In this document: positions 1 through 7,056 of the stretch, piece by piece | Position numbering within the stretch: position 1 is the first letter of the stretch | Layout of the letters: the number at the start of each line of letters is the position of its first letter | Source of the DNA: Oxalobacteraceae bacterium OTU3CINTB1 | GTDB lineage: Bacteria > Pseudomonadota > Gammaproteobacteria > Burkholderiales > Burkholderiaceae_D | Assembly (NCBI GenBank): GCA_024123955.1 | Contig: CP099652.1 | Location: forward strand, 5,952,001-6,016,000 | Length of the DNA: 64,000 nt | Reading direction: 5' to 3' | Made by a program: the position numbers and the translations under genes | The notes under the pieces: model-generated | Databases searched by the model: none | Told to the model about the DNA's origin: nothing | What the model saw: only the letters and a program-made list of their open reading frames with translations

Positions 1-149
1 TGGCCGAGCTGGCCACCCTGCTCGACGCCGCGGCCATCCGCGTGGCCATCGACAGCACCTTCCCGCTGGCCGAAGCACGCGCCGCGCACGAACGCGCAGC
101 CAACGGGCACATCCGGGGCAAGATCGCACTGACGGTAGCCGCCGCATGA
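1..149 (+). CDS. C-terminal end of a zinc-type alcohol dehydrogenase / quinone oxidoreductase (5' end outside window)
   Basis: The reading frame is open from base 3 and stops with TGA at 147-149, so only the last 48 or so residues are visible. The tail 'PLAEARAAHERAANGHIRGK' followed by IALTV is the usual C-terminus of medium-chain NADP-dependent quinone oxidoreductases, where an AHE/GHxxGK segment closes the catalytic domain. The stop overlaps the next start codon (ATGA), so the two genes are probably translationally coupled. Substrate and cofactor cannot be judged from this fragment. Confidence 0.75.
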   Translation, partial: AELATLLDAAAIRVAIDSTFPLAEARAAHERAANGHIRGKIALTVAAA

Positions 150-556
150 AGATCCTGCATGGCACGACGGCATGGTTCGACATGGTAGGGGCGCTGATGA
201 AGGACGCCGCCGCGCAGGCGGCGCTGCCCGCCGACTTCAACGTCAGTTTGGTGGAGCGCTATACCGACGGGGTCCAGCTCGGCGCGGGGCTGGCGCAAGG
301 ACTGCGCTTCGAGATCGTCGGCGGCAAACCGTCTTTCCGGCTCGGGGCGGGACCAAACGAACAGGCGGACATCACTGTCGAGGTCACCGTGGCCGGCTCG
401 CGCCAGCTCAACACCTTGCACGGCGCCGACCCGCGCTTTTCCGCCGCGCTGGCCAAGCTGCAAAGCACCGGTCAACTGAAAATCGATGGCGACCTGGCAC
501 GCCTCGGCGGATGGTTCGACGGCGTGCATGACCAGATCGTCCAGCGCACCCGATAG
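146..556 (+). CDS. SCP2 sterol-binding-like small protein
   Basis: A 136-residue protein starting in an ATGA overlap with the upstream oxidoreductase. It has no signal peptide or membrane segment. A central 'FEIVGGKPSFRLGAG' strand, the following 'ADITVEVT', and the C-terminal 'STGQLKIDGDLARLGGWFDG' resemble SCP2-like domains, which form a hydrophobic tunnel for lipids or acyl compounds. In such proteins the G-x-hydrophobic-x-hydrophobic-x-GD pattern near the end is typical. Coupling to an oxidoreductase suggests help in handling a hydrophobic substrate, but this is inference. It runs convergently towards the ADH remnant at 575. Confidence 0.5.
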   Translation: MKILHGTTAWFDMVGALMKDAAAQAALPADFNVSLVERYTDGVQLGAGLAQGLRFEIVGGKPSFRLGAGPNEQADITVEVTVAGSRQLNTLHGADPRFSAALAKLQSTGQLKIDGDLARLGGWFDGVHDQIVQRTR

Positions 557-574
557 TACAACCTGGCGGCGGCC

Positions 575-870
575 TCAGTCCCCGACCTTGATCACGATCT
601 TGCCGAACGGGCCGCGCGCCAGGTGCTCGAAAGCCTGCACGGCGTCCTCGAACGCATATACCTTGTCGATGACGGGCTTGATGCCGTGCTGCTCCAGGAA
701 AGGAATCATGCGGTCGAACGACGTGCGGGGCGCCACCGCGATGCCCCGGATCGTCGTTTGACGGAAAATCACCCGCATCAGCTGGAGTTGCGTGGTCTGG
801 CCGGTGAGGAAGCCGACCTGCGCGATCACGCCGGCGGCCTTGGTCGCCCGCACCGACGCCAGAGTAAGGC
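575..870 (-). pseudogene. Truncated zinc-type alcohol dehydrogenase, C-terminal remnant
   Basis: The frame contains only about the last 95 residues of a medium-chain alcohol dehydrogenase: a Rossmann-domain exit strand ('GVIAQVGFLTGQ'), then 'GIAVAPRTSFDRMIPFLEQH', and the family's closing motif 'AFEHLARGPFGKIVIKV'. The catalytic zinc domain and the nucleotide-binding glycine motif are absent. Upstream in this frame the sequence immediately runs into the stop of the SDR gene at 888, about 17 bases away. An internal deletion that removed the first two-thirds of the gene is the simplest explanation. It is the distal end of the NemR-like-controlled operon and is unlikely to yield an active enzyme. 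Confidence 0.7.
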
Positions 871-887
871 ATCGTTTTACCCTACCG

Positions 888-1628
888 TCAGAACACCTGG
901 CGCGTCGGCCGCAGCACGATCTCATTGATGTCGACATCGGCCGGCTGCTCGATCGCGTAGGCGACCGCGCGCGCCACCGACGATGCGGGAATGGCTTGCT
1001 TGTAAAAGTCCATCACCGTTTCCGCCGCCGTGCCCGAGGTGCTGTGTTTCAGATCGCTGTCGACGGCGCCCGGCGCGATCGATGTCACGCGGATCTGGTC
1101 GCCCACTTCCTGGCGCAGTCCTTCGGTAATGGCCGAAACGGCGAACTTGGTGCCGGAATAAACCGTTCCGCCCGGCGCGAAGACCTTGATGCCGGCCACC
1201 GAGCTGAGGTTGATGATGTGGCCGCCCTGCTGCGCGAGGAAGCGTGGCAGCACGGCGGCGATGCCGTACAACGTCCCCTTGAGGTTGACGTCGATCATCG
1301 CGTCCCACTCGTCGGTATTGACCTCGGACATGGGCCGGATCGGCATCAGTCCCGCGTTGTTGATCAGCACGTCCAGCTTGCCGAAATCGGCGACTGCGGC
1401 TGCCACCACGGCCTCGACCTGTTGCTTGTCGGTGACGTCGAGGCTGTAGGCTTTGGCGGTGCCGCCAGCCGCTTCAATTTCAGCCACGACCTGGTCCAGC
1501 TTGTCCTTGCGGCGCGCGGCGATCGCCACTTTGGCGCCACGGCTCGCCAGCAGGCGCGCCACCTCGGCGCCGATGCCGGTGCTGCCGCCGGTGATCAGCA
1601 CTACTTTGTTTGCGATATTGTCGTTCAT
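888..1628 (-). CDS. Short-chain dehydrogenase/reductase (classical SDR)
   Basis: A 246-residue classical SDR. The N-terminal cofactor motif TGGSTGIG lies near residues 14-21, NNAG near 90, the catalytic serine in 'INLSSVAG', and the Tyr-Lys pair in 'YSGTKFAVSAITEGLRQE'. An Arg-Arg-Lys cluster after the second strand ('AIAARRKDK') suggests NADP preference. The start lies two bases after the stop of the ene-reductase gene, and its ribosome-binding site (AAGGA) sits inside that gene's end, so the two are coupled. It is closely similar in length and motifs to the SDR at 32077-32814, suggesting paralogues. Substrate unknown; the context suggests reduction of carbonyl products of electrophile detoxification. 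Confidence 0.9.
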   Translation of the reverse strand: MNDNIANKVVLITGGSTGIGAEVARLLASRGAKVAIAARRKDKLDQVVAEIEAAGGTAKAYSLDVTDKQQVEAVVAAAVADFGKLDVLINNAGLMPIRPMSEVNTDEWDAMIDVNLKGTLYGIAAVLPRFLAQQGGHIINLSSVAGIKVFAPGGTVYSGTKFAVSAITEGLRQEVGDQIRVTSIAPGAVDSDLKHSTSGTAAETVMDFYKQAIPASSVARAVAYAIEQPADVDINEIVLRPTRQVF

Positions 1629-1630
1629 GA

Positions 1631-2782
1631 TTATTCCTTGTTGGTTGTGATGGAGGTTGTTTCGGCAAACGCCGGGTAGTCTGTGTAGCCCTGCTCCGCA
1701 CCGCCGTACATCGTCGCCGGATCGACCGCGTTCAGCGGCCAGTCGTTGGCGATGCGCGCCGGCAGGTCCGGGTTGGCGATGAACGGCCGGCCGAACGCGA
1801 TCAAATCAGCCAGTCCTGTTTCCAGCAAGCGCTCGCCGCGCTCGGCCGTGTAGCGACCGGCGTAGACGATGCGGCCGCTGAAGGCTTGCCGCACCTCGCG
1901 CCGAAATTGCTCGGGCAGGTCGGGCGCGTGGTCCCAGTCCGCCTCGGCGATCGACAGGTAGCCAACGCTGGCCTGCTCCAGCACCTTGATGGCCTCGATG
2001 TAGGTGGCGTGCGGATCGTCTTCGACGAAGCCGATATAGACGCGGTCCTCGTCGGTGCTGGTGAACAGTGGCGTGAAGCGCACGCCCATGCGTTCCGGCC
2101 CCACGACGGCAGCGACGGCATCCACGACTTCGCGCAGGAAGCGCAGGCGCTTCTCCAGCGAGCCGCCGTATTCGTCGGTGCGCGTGTTGGCGTGGCCGGA
2201 AATGAACTGGTTGACCAGGTAGCCGTTGGCGGCATGGATCTCGACGCCGTCGAAGCCTGCTTCGAGCGCATTACGCGCCGCCTGGGCGTACAACTTGACC
2301 AGCTCCGCGATCTCGGCCACGCTCAATTCGCGCGGCACGGAAGGCGCCACCAGCGTGCCGGCGCCGGGACCGGTTTCGATGAAGGCTTTAGCATTCAGCG
2401 CCGGCAAGGCGGACGGCGCGACAGGCGCGGCGCCACCGGGTTGCAGCGCCGTGTGCGAGACGCGTCCGACATGCCACAGCTGCGCGTAGATCACGCCGCC
2501 TTCGGCATGGACCGCGCGGGTCACCTTGCGCCAGCCGGCGATTTGCGCCGGGCTGTAGATGCCCGGCGTCCAGGCGTAACCCTGGCCGCGCGGCTCGATC
2601 TGCGTGCCCTCGCTGACCATGAAACCGGCGCTGGCGCGCTGGCTGTAGTACTGCGCCATCAGGTCGGTGGGAACGTCGCCGGGTTGGGCGGCGCGCTGGC
2701 GCGTCAGCGGCGGCAAGACGATGCGGTTGGCCAGCTGGTGGCGTCCCAATGTGACGGGTTCGAGGAGTTTTTTGTTATTCAC
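1631..2782 (-). CDS. nemA: NemA-like alkene reductase (Old Yellow Enzyme family)
   Basis: An FMN-dependent ene-reductase of about 383 residues that would reduce activated C=C bonds (N-ethylmaleimide, enones, nitro-esters) with NAD(P)H. Diagnostic segments are the N-terminal 'VTLGRHQLANRIVLPPLTR', the substrate-binding H-x-x-N pair in 'VEIHAANGYLVNQFI', 'TDEYGGSLEKRLRF', and the phosphate-binding 'IAFGRPFIANPDLPAR'. I place the start at the GTG at 2782 because AAAGG lies five to six bases upstream. A longer frame from 2833 would overlap the preceding gene and adds a non-homologous tail. It lies between the aldehyde dehydrogenase and the SDR, in the NemR-like regulon. Confidence 0.9.
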   Translation of the reverse strand: MNNKKLLEPVTLGRHQLANRIVLPPLTRQRAAQPGDVPTDLMAQYYSQRASAGFMVSEGTQIEPRGQGYAWTPGIYSPAQIAGWRKVTRAVHAEGGVIYAQLWHVGRVSHTALQPGGAAPVAPSALPALNAKAFIETGPGAGTLVAPSVPRELSVAEIAELVKLYAQAARNALEAGFDGVEIHAANGYLVNQFISGHANTRTDEYGGSLEKRLRFLREVVDAVAAVVGPERMGVRFTPLFTSTDEDRVYIGFVEDDPHATYIEAIKVLEQASVGYLSIAEADWDHAPDLPEQFRREVRQAFSGRIVYAGRYTAERGERLLETGLADLIAFGRPFIANPDLPARIANDWPLNAVDPATMYGGAEQGYTDYPAFAETTSITTNKE

Positions 2783-2810
2783 TGTGTGCCTTTGATTGGA
2801 TGTTGTTCGG

Positions 2811-4268
2811 TTACAGGCCGCCGAGGCTGACATATTTGAGATGGAGGTATTCGTCGATGCCCTGGGTCGCGCCTTCGCGGCCGATGCCGCTGTCCTTGAC
2901 GCCGCCGAACGGCGCGACTTCGGTCGTCACCAGTCCTTCGTTGACGCCGACCATGCCGCTCTCCAGCGCACGCGACAGGCGGAATACCCGCGACAGGTTC
3001 TGGCTGTAGAAATAGGCGGCAAGGCCGAACGGAGCGGCATTGGCCGCGTCCACCGCTTCCTGTTCGTGCCCGAAGCGGAACAAGGCGGCCACAGGGCCGA
3101 AGGTCTCCTCGTGCGCGATCAGCATATCGGCAGTGGCATCCGCGATGACGGTCGGTTCGAAGAAGGTGCCGCCGAGCGCGTGGCGCCGGCCGCCGGACAG
3201 AATCCGTCCACCCTTGGCCACCGCGTCGGCGATATGCGCCTCGACCTTTGCAACCGCCGCCTCATTGATCAGCGGCCCCTGCTGGACGTCGGCGCTGAAA
3301 CCGTTGCCGACCTTGAGCGCGGCGACCCTTTCAGTCAGCCGGCGCGCGAATTCGTCGTAGACGCCGTCCTGCACATAGAAGCGATTAACGCAGATGCAGG
3401 TTTGCCCGCTGTTGCGGAACTTGGCGGCGACGGCGCCGTCCACCGCGCGGTCGATGTCGGCGTCGTCGAAGACGATAAAGGGCGCGTTGCCGCCCAACTC
3501 CAGCGACAACTTCTTCATCGTCGCGGCCGATTGCTGGTACAGCAGTTTGCCGATCCGGGTCGAACCGGTGAAGGTAAGCTTGCGCACCCGCGCATCGGCC
3601 ACCAGTTCGCCGCCGATGGCCGCCGCGTCGCCGGTGACGACGTTGACCACCCCGGCCGGCACCCCGGCCGCCTCGGCCAGCACGCCCCACAGCAAACCGC
3701 AATACGGCGTCAGCTCCGACGGCTTGACGACGATGGTGCAGCCGGCTGCGAGCGCCGGAGCGACTTTGCGCGCCAGCATGGAGAACGGGAAATTCCAGGG
3801 CGAGATGGCGCCCACCACGCCGACCGGTTCGCGCGTCACCAGGATCTGCCGGCCCTGCCACGGCGACGGGATGATCTCACCGTTGATGCGGCGCGCCTGC
3901 TCGGCGAACCACTGGATGTAATCGGCGCCGAGCTTGATTTCCGCGCGCGCCTCGGCCAGCGGCTTGCCCTGCTCCAGGGTCAGCATGGCCGCCAGATCGT
4001 CCAGATTGGCGCGCACCGTGGCGGCCATTTTCTGGAGCACATCGGCCCGTTCGTTGGCGGTGGTCATCGACCATGACGCAAACGCGGCGTGCGCGGCGTC
4101 GATGGCGCGCCGGGTGTCGGCCGCGCCCGACCAGGCGATCGAGCCGAGAGCCGTCCCGGTGGCGGGATCGTTGACGCCGTGGACGGCGCCGTCGGCGGCG
4201 GCGACCCATGCGCCGCCGATGAAGTTGGTCTCACGCAGCCAACCCGAGGACTTGATATGTTCCAGCAT
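2811..4268 (-). CDS. NAD(P)-dependent aldehyde dehydrogenase, succinate-semialdehyde dehydrogenase type
   Basis: A 485-residue soluble ALDH. The catalytic general base is Glu257 in 'LSLELGG', and the nucleophile is Cys291 in 'NSGQTCICVNRFYVQ', with a second cysteine two residues on, as in GabD-type succinate-semialdehyde dehydrogenases. 'SPWNFPFSM' near 157 and 'FTGSTRIGKLL' near 233 are the expected NAD-binding elements. It is the first gene of the operon (ALDH, ene-reductase, SDR, ADH remnant) and is preceded by a candidate TTGACG-N17-TCTACT promoter that contains the NemR-type operator. GabD-like sequence does not prove the substrate; a reactive aldehyde such as an alpha,beta-unsaturated or dicarbonyl species would fit the regulator. 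Confidence 0.88.
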   Translation of the reverse strand: MLEHIKSSGWLRETNFIGGAWVAAADGAVHGVNDPATGTALGSIAWSGAADTRRAIDAAHAAFASWSMTTANERADVLQKMAATVRANLDDLAAMLTLEQGKPLAEARAEIKLGADYIQWFAEQARRINGEIIPSPWQGRQILVTREPVGVVGAISPWNFPFSMLARKVAPALAAGCTIVVKPSELTPYCGLLWGVLAEAAGVPAGVVNVVTGDAAAIGGELVADARVRKLTFTGSTRIGKLLYQQSAATMKKLSLELGGNAPFIVFDDADIDRAVDGAVAAKFRNSGQTCICVNRFYVQDGVYDEFARRLTERVAALKVGNGFSADVQQGPLINEAAVAKVEAHIADAVAKGGRILSGGRRHALGGTFFEPTVIADATADMLIAHEETFGPVAALFRFGHEQEAVDAANAAPFGLAAYFYSQNLSRVFRLSRALESGMVGVNEGLVTTEVAPFGGVKDSGIGREGATQGIDEYLHLKYVSLGGL

Positions 4269-4299
4269 CGCATAACCTTTCTGTGTTCAAGAATGCTAG

Positions 4300-4314
4300 T
4301 AGACTAGTCGTCTA
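4300..4314 (-). promoter_or_regulatory. NemR-type operator and promoter of the ALDH/ene-reductase operon
   Basis: The site reads TAGACTAGTCGTCTA, with arms TAGAC and GTCTA around a 5-base centre. It overlaps the putative -10 (plus-strand 4298-4303, minus strand TCTACT) and the spacer of a promoter whose -35 is TTGACG at 4321-4326 with a 17-base spacer. The same arms recur in front of the repressor gene (4997-5011), with 14 of 15 identical bases. NemR boxes of enterobacteria carry TAGACC/GGTCTA arms (established knowledge). Repression by steric block of RNA polymerase is inferred. Confidence 0.72.
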
Positions 4315-4324
4315 GTAAACCGTC

Positions 4325-4351
4325 AAAAAAAAAGCATTTCAACTGAAATGC
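4325..4351 (-). terminator. Rho-independent terminator of the NemR-like repressor gene
   Basis: On the minus strand, a 7-bp stem GCATTTC/GAAATGC with a 4-base loop is followed by a run of nine T. It lies 17 bases past the repressor stop codon. The T-run ends at the -35 hexamer of the ALDH promoter, so the repressor transcript stops just before the regulated operon begins. Confidence 0.8.
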
Positions 4352-4367
4352 CTTGTAACTGCCCCGC

Positions 4368-4976
4368 TCAAACAGGGGGTAAATGCAAAATCTGCTTTGT
4401 GGTCCGCAGTGCGGACTCGAACGGAGTTGTGTCCCGCACGATCTTCACCATCACGCTGGCGCCCAGCCACAGTTGATACAGGCTGCTCGCCGTATCCTGG
4501 ACGTCGCCGTCGATGGACAGCGATCCCTCGGCCACGCCGGCTTCGATCGCGCCGGCCAGCCTGCCGACGATGCCTGCGGTGCCGCGTTTCATCGACAAGC
4601 GCATCGCCTCCGACAAGTCCGCCACTTCCGCGCCCAGCTTCACGGCCAGGCACTTGCCCTGGCAATCGTAGAACGATTGCGAGTTCTGCCACGCCTGCCA
4701 GTAATTCATCAGGCGCTGCGCCATCGTCAAACCGGACTGGCCGAGCGTGGCGTCCATGTCGGCCAGATAGTCCTCGAAGTACGCTTCGAGCATCGCCTCG
4801 CCAAACGCGTCCTTCGACCCGAAGTAATGGTAGAAGGAACCCTTGGGCACGCCGGCCGTGGCCAGGATCTCGTTCAGGCCGACGGCCGAAAAGCCCTTGC
4901 CCGCCATGATGCGCTGGCCGGTGGCCAGGATGTTCCCGCGAACATCGACGTTCTCTGAGGTGTGTGTTGTGCCCAT
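4368..4976 (-). CDS. nemR: NemR-like TetR-family repressor (electrophile/bleach-responsive)
   Basis: A 202-residue TetR-family regulator. The N-terminal helix-turn-helix covers roughly residues 10-55 ('LATAGVPKGSFYHYFGSK'), nearly identical in pattern to NemR. The ligand domain keeps 'CLAVKLGAEVADLSEAMR': Cys109 aligns with NemR redox Cys106, and Lys178 in 'GASVMVKIVRD' aligns with Lys175, the partner in the reversible Cys-Lys sulfenamide bond known for E. coli NemR. An additional Cys105 is present. I chose the ATG at 4976 because it gives the normal family N-terminus; the frame upstream to 5273 is non-homologous. An operator copy in its own promoter indicates autoregulation. Confidence 0.87.
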   Translation of the reverse strand: MGTTHTSENVDVRGNILATGQRIMAGKGFSAVGLNEILATAGVPKGSFYHYFGSKDAFGEAMLEAYFEDYLADMDATLGQSGLTMAQRLMNYWQAWQNSQSFYDCQGKCLAVKLGAEVADLSEAMRLSMKRGTAGIVGRLAGAIEAGVAEGSLSIDGDVQDTASSLYQLWLGASVMVKIVRDTTPFESALRTTKQILHLPPV

Positions 4977-4996
4977 GAACGTCACTATAACACAAC

Positions 4997-5011
4997 TAGA
5001 CCAGTCGTCTA
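4997..5011 (-). promoter_or_regulatory. NemR-type operator in front of the repressor gene
   Basis: The site reads TAGACCAGTCGTCTA, differing at one base from the copy at 4300-4314. It overlaps a candidate -35 (TAGACG on the minus strand, 5006-5011), and the spacer leads to a -10 of TATAGT at 4984-4989 (16-base spacing). Its position 21 bases upstream of the repressor start points to negative autoregulation. Confidence 0.7.
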
Positions 5012-5090
5012 CAGTTTTTTTGGGCGGTAACGTACGCGGGGATGAGACGAACCATGATCCAATCGGCGAACACTCAAACAGGGAGGCGGT

Positions 5091-5300
5091 ATGGCGAACG
5101 ATTTGAAGGCGGGCGACAAGGTGCAGTGGAACTCGCCGCAGGGCGTGGTGCATGGCAAGGTCAAGAAGAAGCTGACCTCCCCCACCCACATCAAGGGGCA
5201 CGAGGTGGCGGCGTCGAAGGAACATCCCGAGTATCTGGTTGTCAGCGACAAGACTGGCGCCGAAGCCGCGCACAAGGCGGAGGCGCTGAAAAAAGTATGA
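5091..5300 (+). CDS. DUF2945 / hypervirulence-associated Tudor-domain small protein
   Basis: A 69-residue protein with a GGGAGG ribosome-binding site just upstream of its ATG. 'LKAGDKVQWNSPQGVVHGKV' followed by 'KEHPEYLVVSDKTGAEAAHK' matches the DUF2945 family throughout its length, a small Tudor-like beta-barrel found widely in bacteria. The function of the family is not established. It is divergently arranged from the nemR-like gene and precedes an alcohol dehydrogenase, with no evidence of functional linkage to either. Confidence 0.85.
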   Translation: MANDLKAGDKVQWNSPQGVVHGKVKKKLTSPTHIKGHEVAASKEHPEYLVVSDKTGAEAAHKAEALKKV

Positions 5301-5392
5301 TTTGCTTTCCTCGCCGGCTCAGCATGGTGCCATAATCTGGCACCATGGCGCTCTACACTGGATCTCTTTTACACCAAACAAGAGATTCCACC

Positions 5393-6334
5393 ATGAGCAC
5401 GATGAAACGACTTCAATATCACCAGTACGGCGGCCCGGAGCTGATGCGGCTTGAACACTTCGACCTGGGCGCTCCGGGCAAGGGAGAAGTGGCGATTCGG
5501 GTGCACTTCGCCGCCATCAACCCGATCGACTGGAAACTGCGCCAGGGCGTGATGAAGCTGATGACAGGACAAAAATTCCCGCGCGCCATGGGCTTCGACT
5601 TTTCGGGCATGGTCATCGCCGTGGGTCCGGACGTGACGCGTCTGCAGCCCGGCGACGCCGTGTTTGGCCTGGCACGCTTCAAGGAGAGCGGCGCGCTGGG
5701 CCAGGCGCTGATCACCAAGGAACTATTCGTGGCCAAAAAACCCGAGGACGTCTCCTTCGAGGACGCCGCCTGCCTCGGCACGCCTGGCATGACGGCCTGG
5801 GGCAGTTTGATGGACAAGGCCAAACTGGCCGCCGGCCAGCGCGTGTTCATCAACGGCTGCGCCGGCGCCGTGGGCGAAGCGGCCGTGCAGGTGGCGCGCA
5901 TGCACGGCGCCACGGTGGCCGGCAGTTGCGGCGCGGCAGACATCGAGCGCATGCGCGCGCTCGGCGTGCAAACCGTGTACGACTACCGCACCATCGACCT
6001 GTCGGCGATCAGGGGGCGCTACGATGTCGTCATCGACACCGCCGAGAAATTGACCGTCGAGCAAGCGATGGGCCTGCTGAACAAAACCGGTGTCTTCCTG
6101 GACCTGCATCCGACGCCGGGAAAATTTATTCGCGCGCTGTTCAACCGCCGGCTCAAGCCCGTCGTCGGCGCGCCGCGGTTCGAGACGCTCGACAAGCTGG
6201 CGCGCGCCGCCAGCGAAGGCAAGCTCCGCCTGCCGATCGGCCGCGTTGTGCCGCTGGACGCGGCGGCCGACCTGATCACGCAGCTGGAGGCCGGTCTGAA
6301 AGCCGGCGGCAAATGCCTCGTTAAAATGGAGTAA
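5393..6334 (+). CDS. NADP-dependent medium-chain alcohol dehydrogenase / quinone oxidoreductase family
   Basis: About 313 residues. 'YGGPELMRLEHFDLGAPGKG' and 'AAINPIDWKLRQG' are the N-terminal signature of zinc-independent MDR oxidoreductases. The cofactor motif is 'INGCAGAVGEAAVQVARMHG', and the C-terminus is 'AGLKAGGKCLVKM'. No catalytic zinc cysteine/histidine set is present, as in quinone oxidoreductases. The start is placed at 5393 (MSTMKRLQYHQYGG); an upstream in-frame ATG at 5345 adds 16 residues without family similarity. The next gene starts two bases after the stop codon, so a two-gene unit with the WYL regulator is likely. Confidence 0.88.
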   Translation: MSTMKRLQYHQYGGPELMRLEHFDLGAPGKGEVAIRVHFAAINPIDWKLRQGVMKLMTGQKFPRAMGFDFSGMVIAVGPDVTRLQPGDAVFGLARFKESGALGQALITKELFVAKKPEDVSFEDAACLGTPGMTAWGSLMDKAKLAAGQRVFINGCAGAVGEAAVQVARMHGATVAGSCGAADIERMRALGVQTVYDYRTIDLSAIRGRYDVVIDTAEKLTVEQAMGLLNKTGVFLDLHPTPGKFIRALFNRRLKPVVGAPRFETLDKLARAASEGKLRLPIGRVVPLDAAADLITQLEAGLKAGGKCLVKME

Positions 6335-6336
6335 TC

Positions 6337-7038
6337 GTGTCACGCAGCGAAAGACTATTCGATCTCATGCAGGTTTTACGCCGCCATCGCGGCACGGTGG
6401 CCGGCGCCGTGCTGGCGCGCGAGGTCGGCATATCGATCCGCACCTTGCGGCGCGACATCGTGACCCTGCAAAGCATGGGGGCCGATATCGATGGCGAACC
6501 GGGCGTCGGCTACATCCTGCGGCCGGGATTTTTGCTGCCGCCGCTGTCGTTCACCGCTGAAGAAATCCAGGCGCTGGTGGCCGGCGCCCAATGGGTCAGC
6601 CGCCAGACCGACGACGGCCTGGCGCACGCCGTGCAAAACGCGCTGGCCAAGATCGACGCGGTGCTGCCGCCGGACATGCGGCGCGCCCTGAACGACAACA
6701 CGCTGTATATCAGCCGCCAGCCGGACAATCCCGCCGGCCTCGACCTGGCCCGCGTGCGCGCGGCGATACGCGAGCAGCGCAAAATGCGCGTGCTCTACAC
6801 CGGCGAGGACGGCAACGCATCGGAGCGCGTCATCTGGCCCATCATCCTCGGTTTCATCGACGCGCAACGCTTCATCGCCGCGTGGTGCGAGTCGCTGGGC
6901 GACTTCCACATGTTCCACGCCGCGCGCGTGGTGAAGGCGGAATTCCTGGACGAGCCCTACGAGGCCAGCCGCCGGCAACTGGTCAAGGAATGGCACACAC
7001 GCGCCAAACTGCATTGCAACCGGTCCGATTGCGCCTGA
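6337..7038 (+). CDS. YafY-type transcriptional regulator (HTH plus WYL domain)
   Basis: A 233-residue protein with a GTG start two bases after the oxidoreductase stop. The N-terminal winged helix ('LMQVLRRHRGTVAGAVLARE', then 'GISIRTLRRDIVTLQSMGADI') is the DeoR/YafY type. The C-terminal half ('REQRKMRVLYTGEDGNASER', 'IIAAW'-like core, 'FHAARVVKAEFLDEPY') is a WYL-type ligand-sensing domain. It presumably regulates the coupled oxidoreductase, although regulators in this position can also act elsewhere. No operator is recognisable. Confidence 0.88.
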   Translation: MSRSERLFDLMQVLRRHRGTVAGAVLAREVGISIRTLRRDIVTLQSMGADIDGEPGVGYILRPGFLLPPLSFTAEEIQALVAGAQWVSRQTDDGLAHAVQNALAKIDAVLPPDMRRALNDNTLYISRQPDNPAGLDLARVRAAIREQRKMRVLYTGEDGNASERVIWPIILGFIDAQRFIAAWCESLGDFHMFHAARVVKAEFLDEPYEASRRQLVKEWHTRAKLHCNRSDCA

Positions 7039-7056
7039 TGGCGCCGGCCGCCACGC

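Noticed and set aside
2796-4076. Long plus-strand frame opposite the aldehyde dehydrogenase
   Set aside because: Shadow frame; no ribosome-binding site and unrelated low-complexity residues. The same holds for long frames opposite katG, polB, hydA, preA and the aminotransferases.
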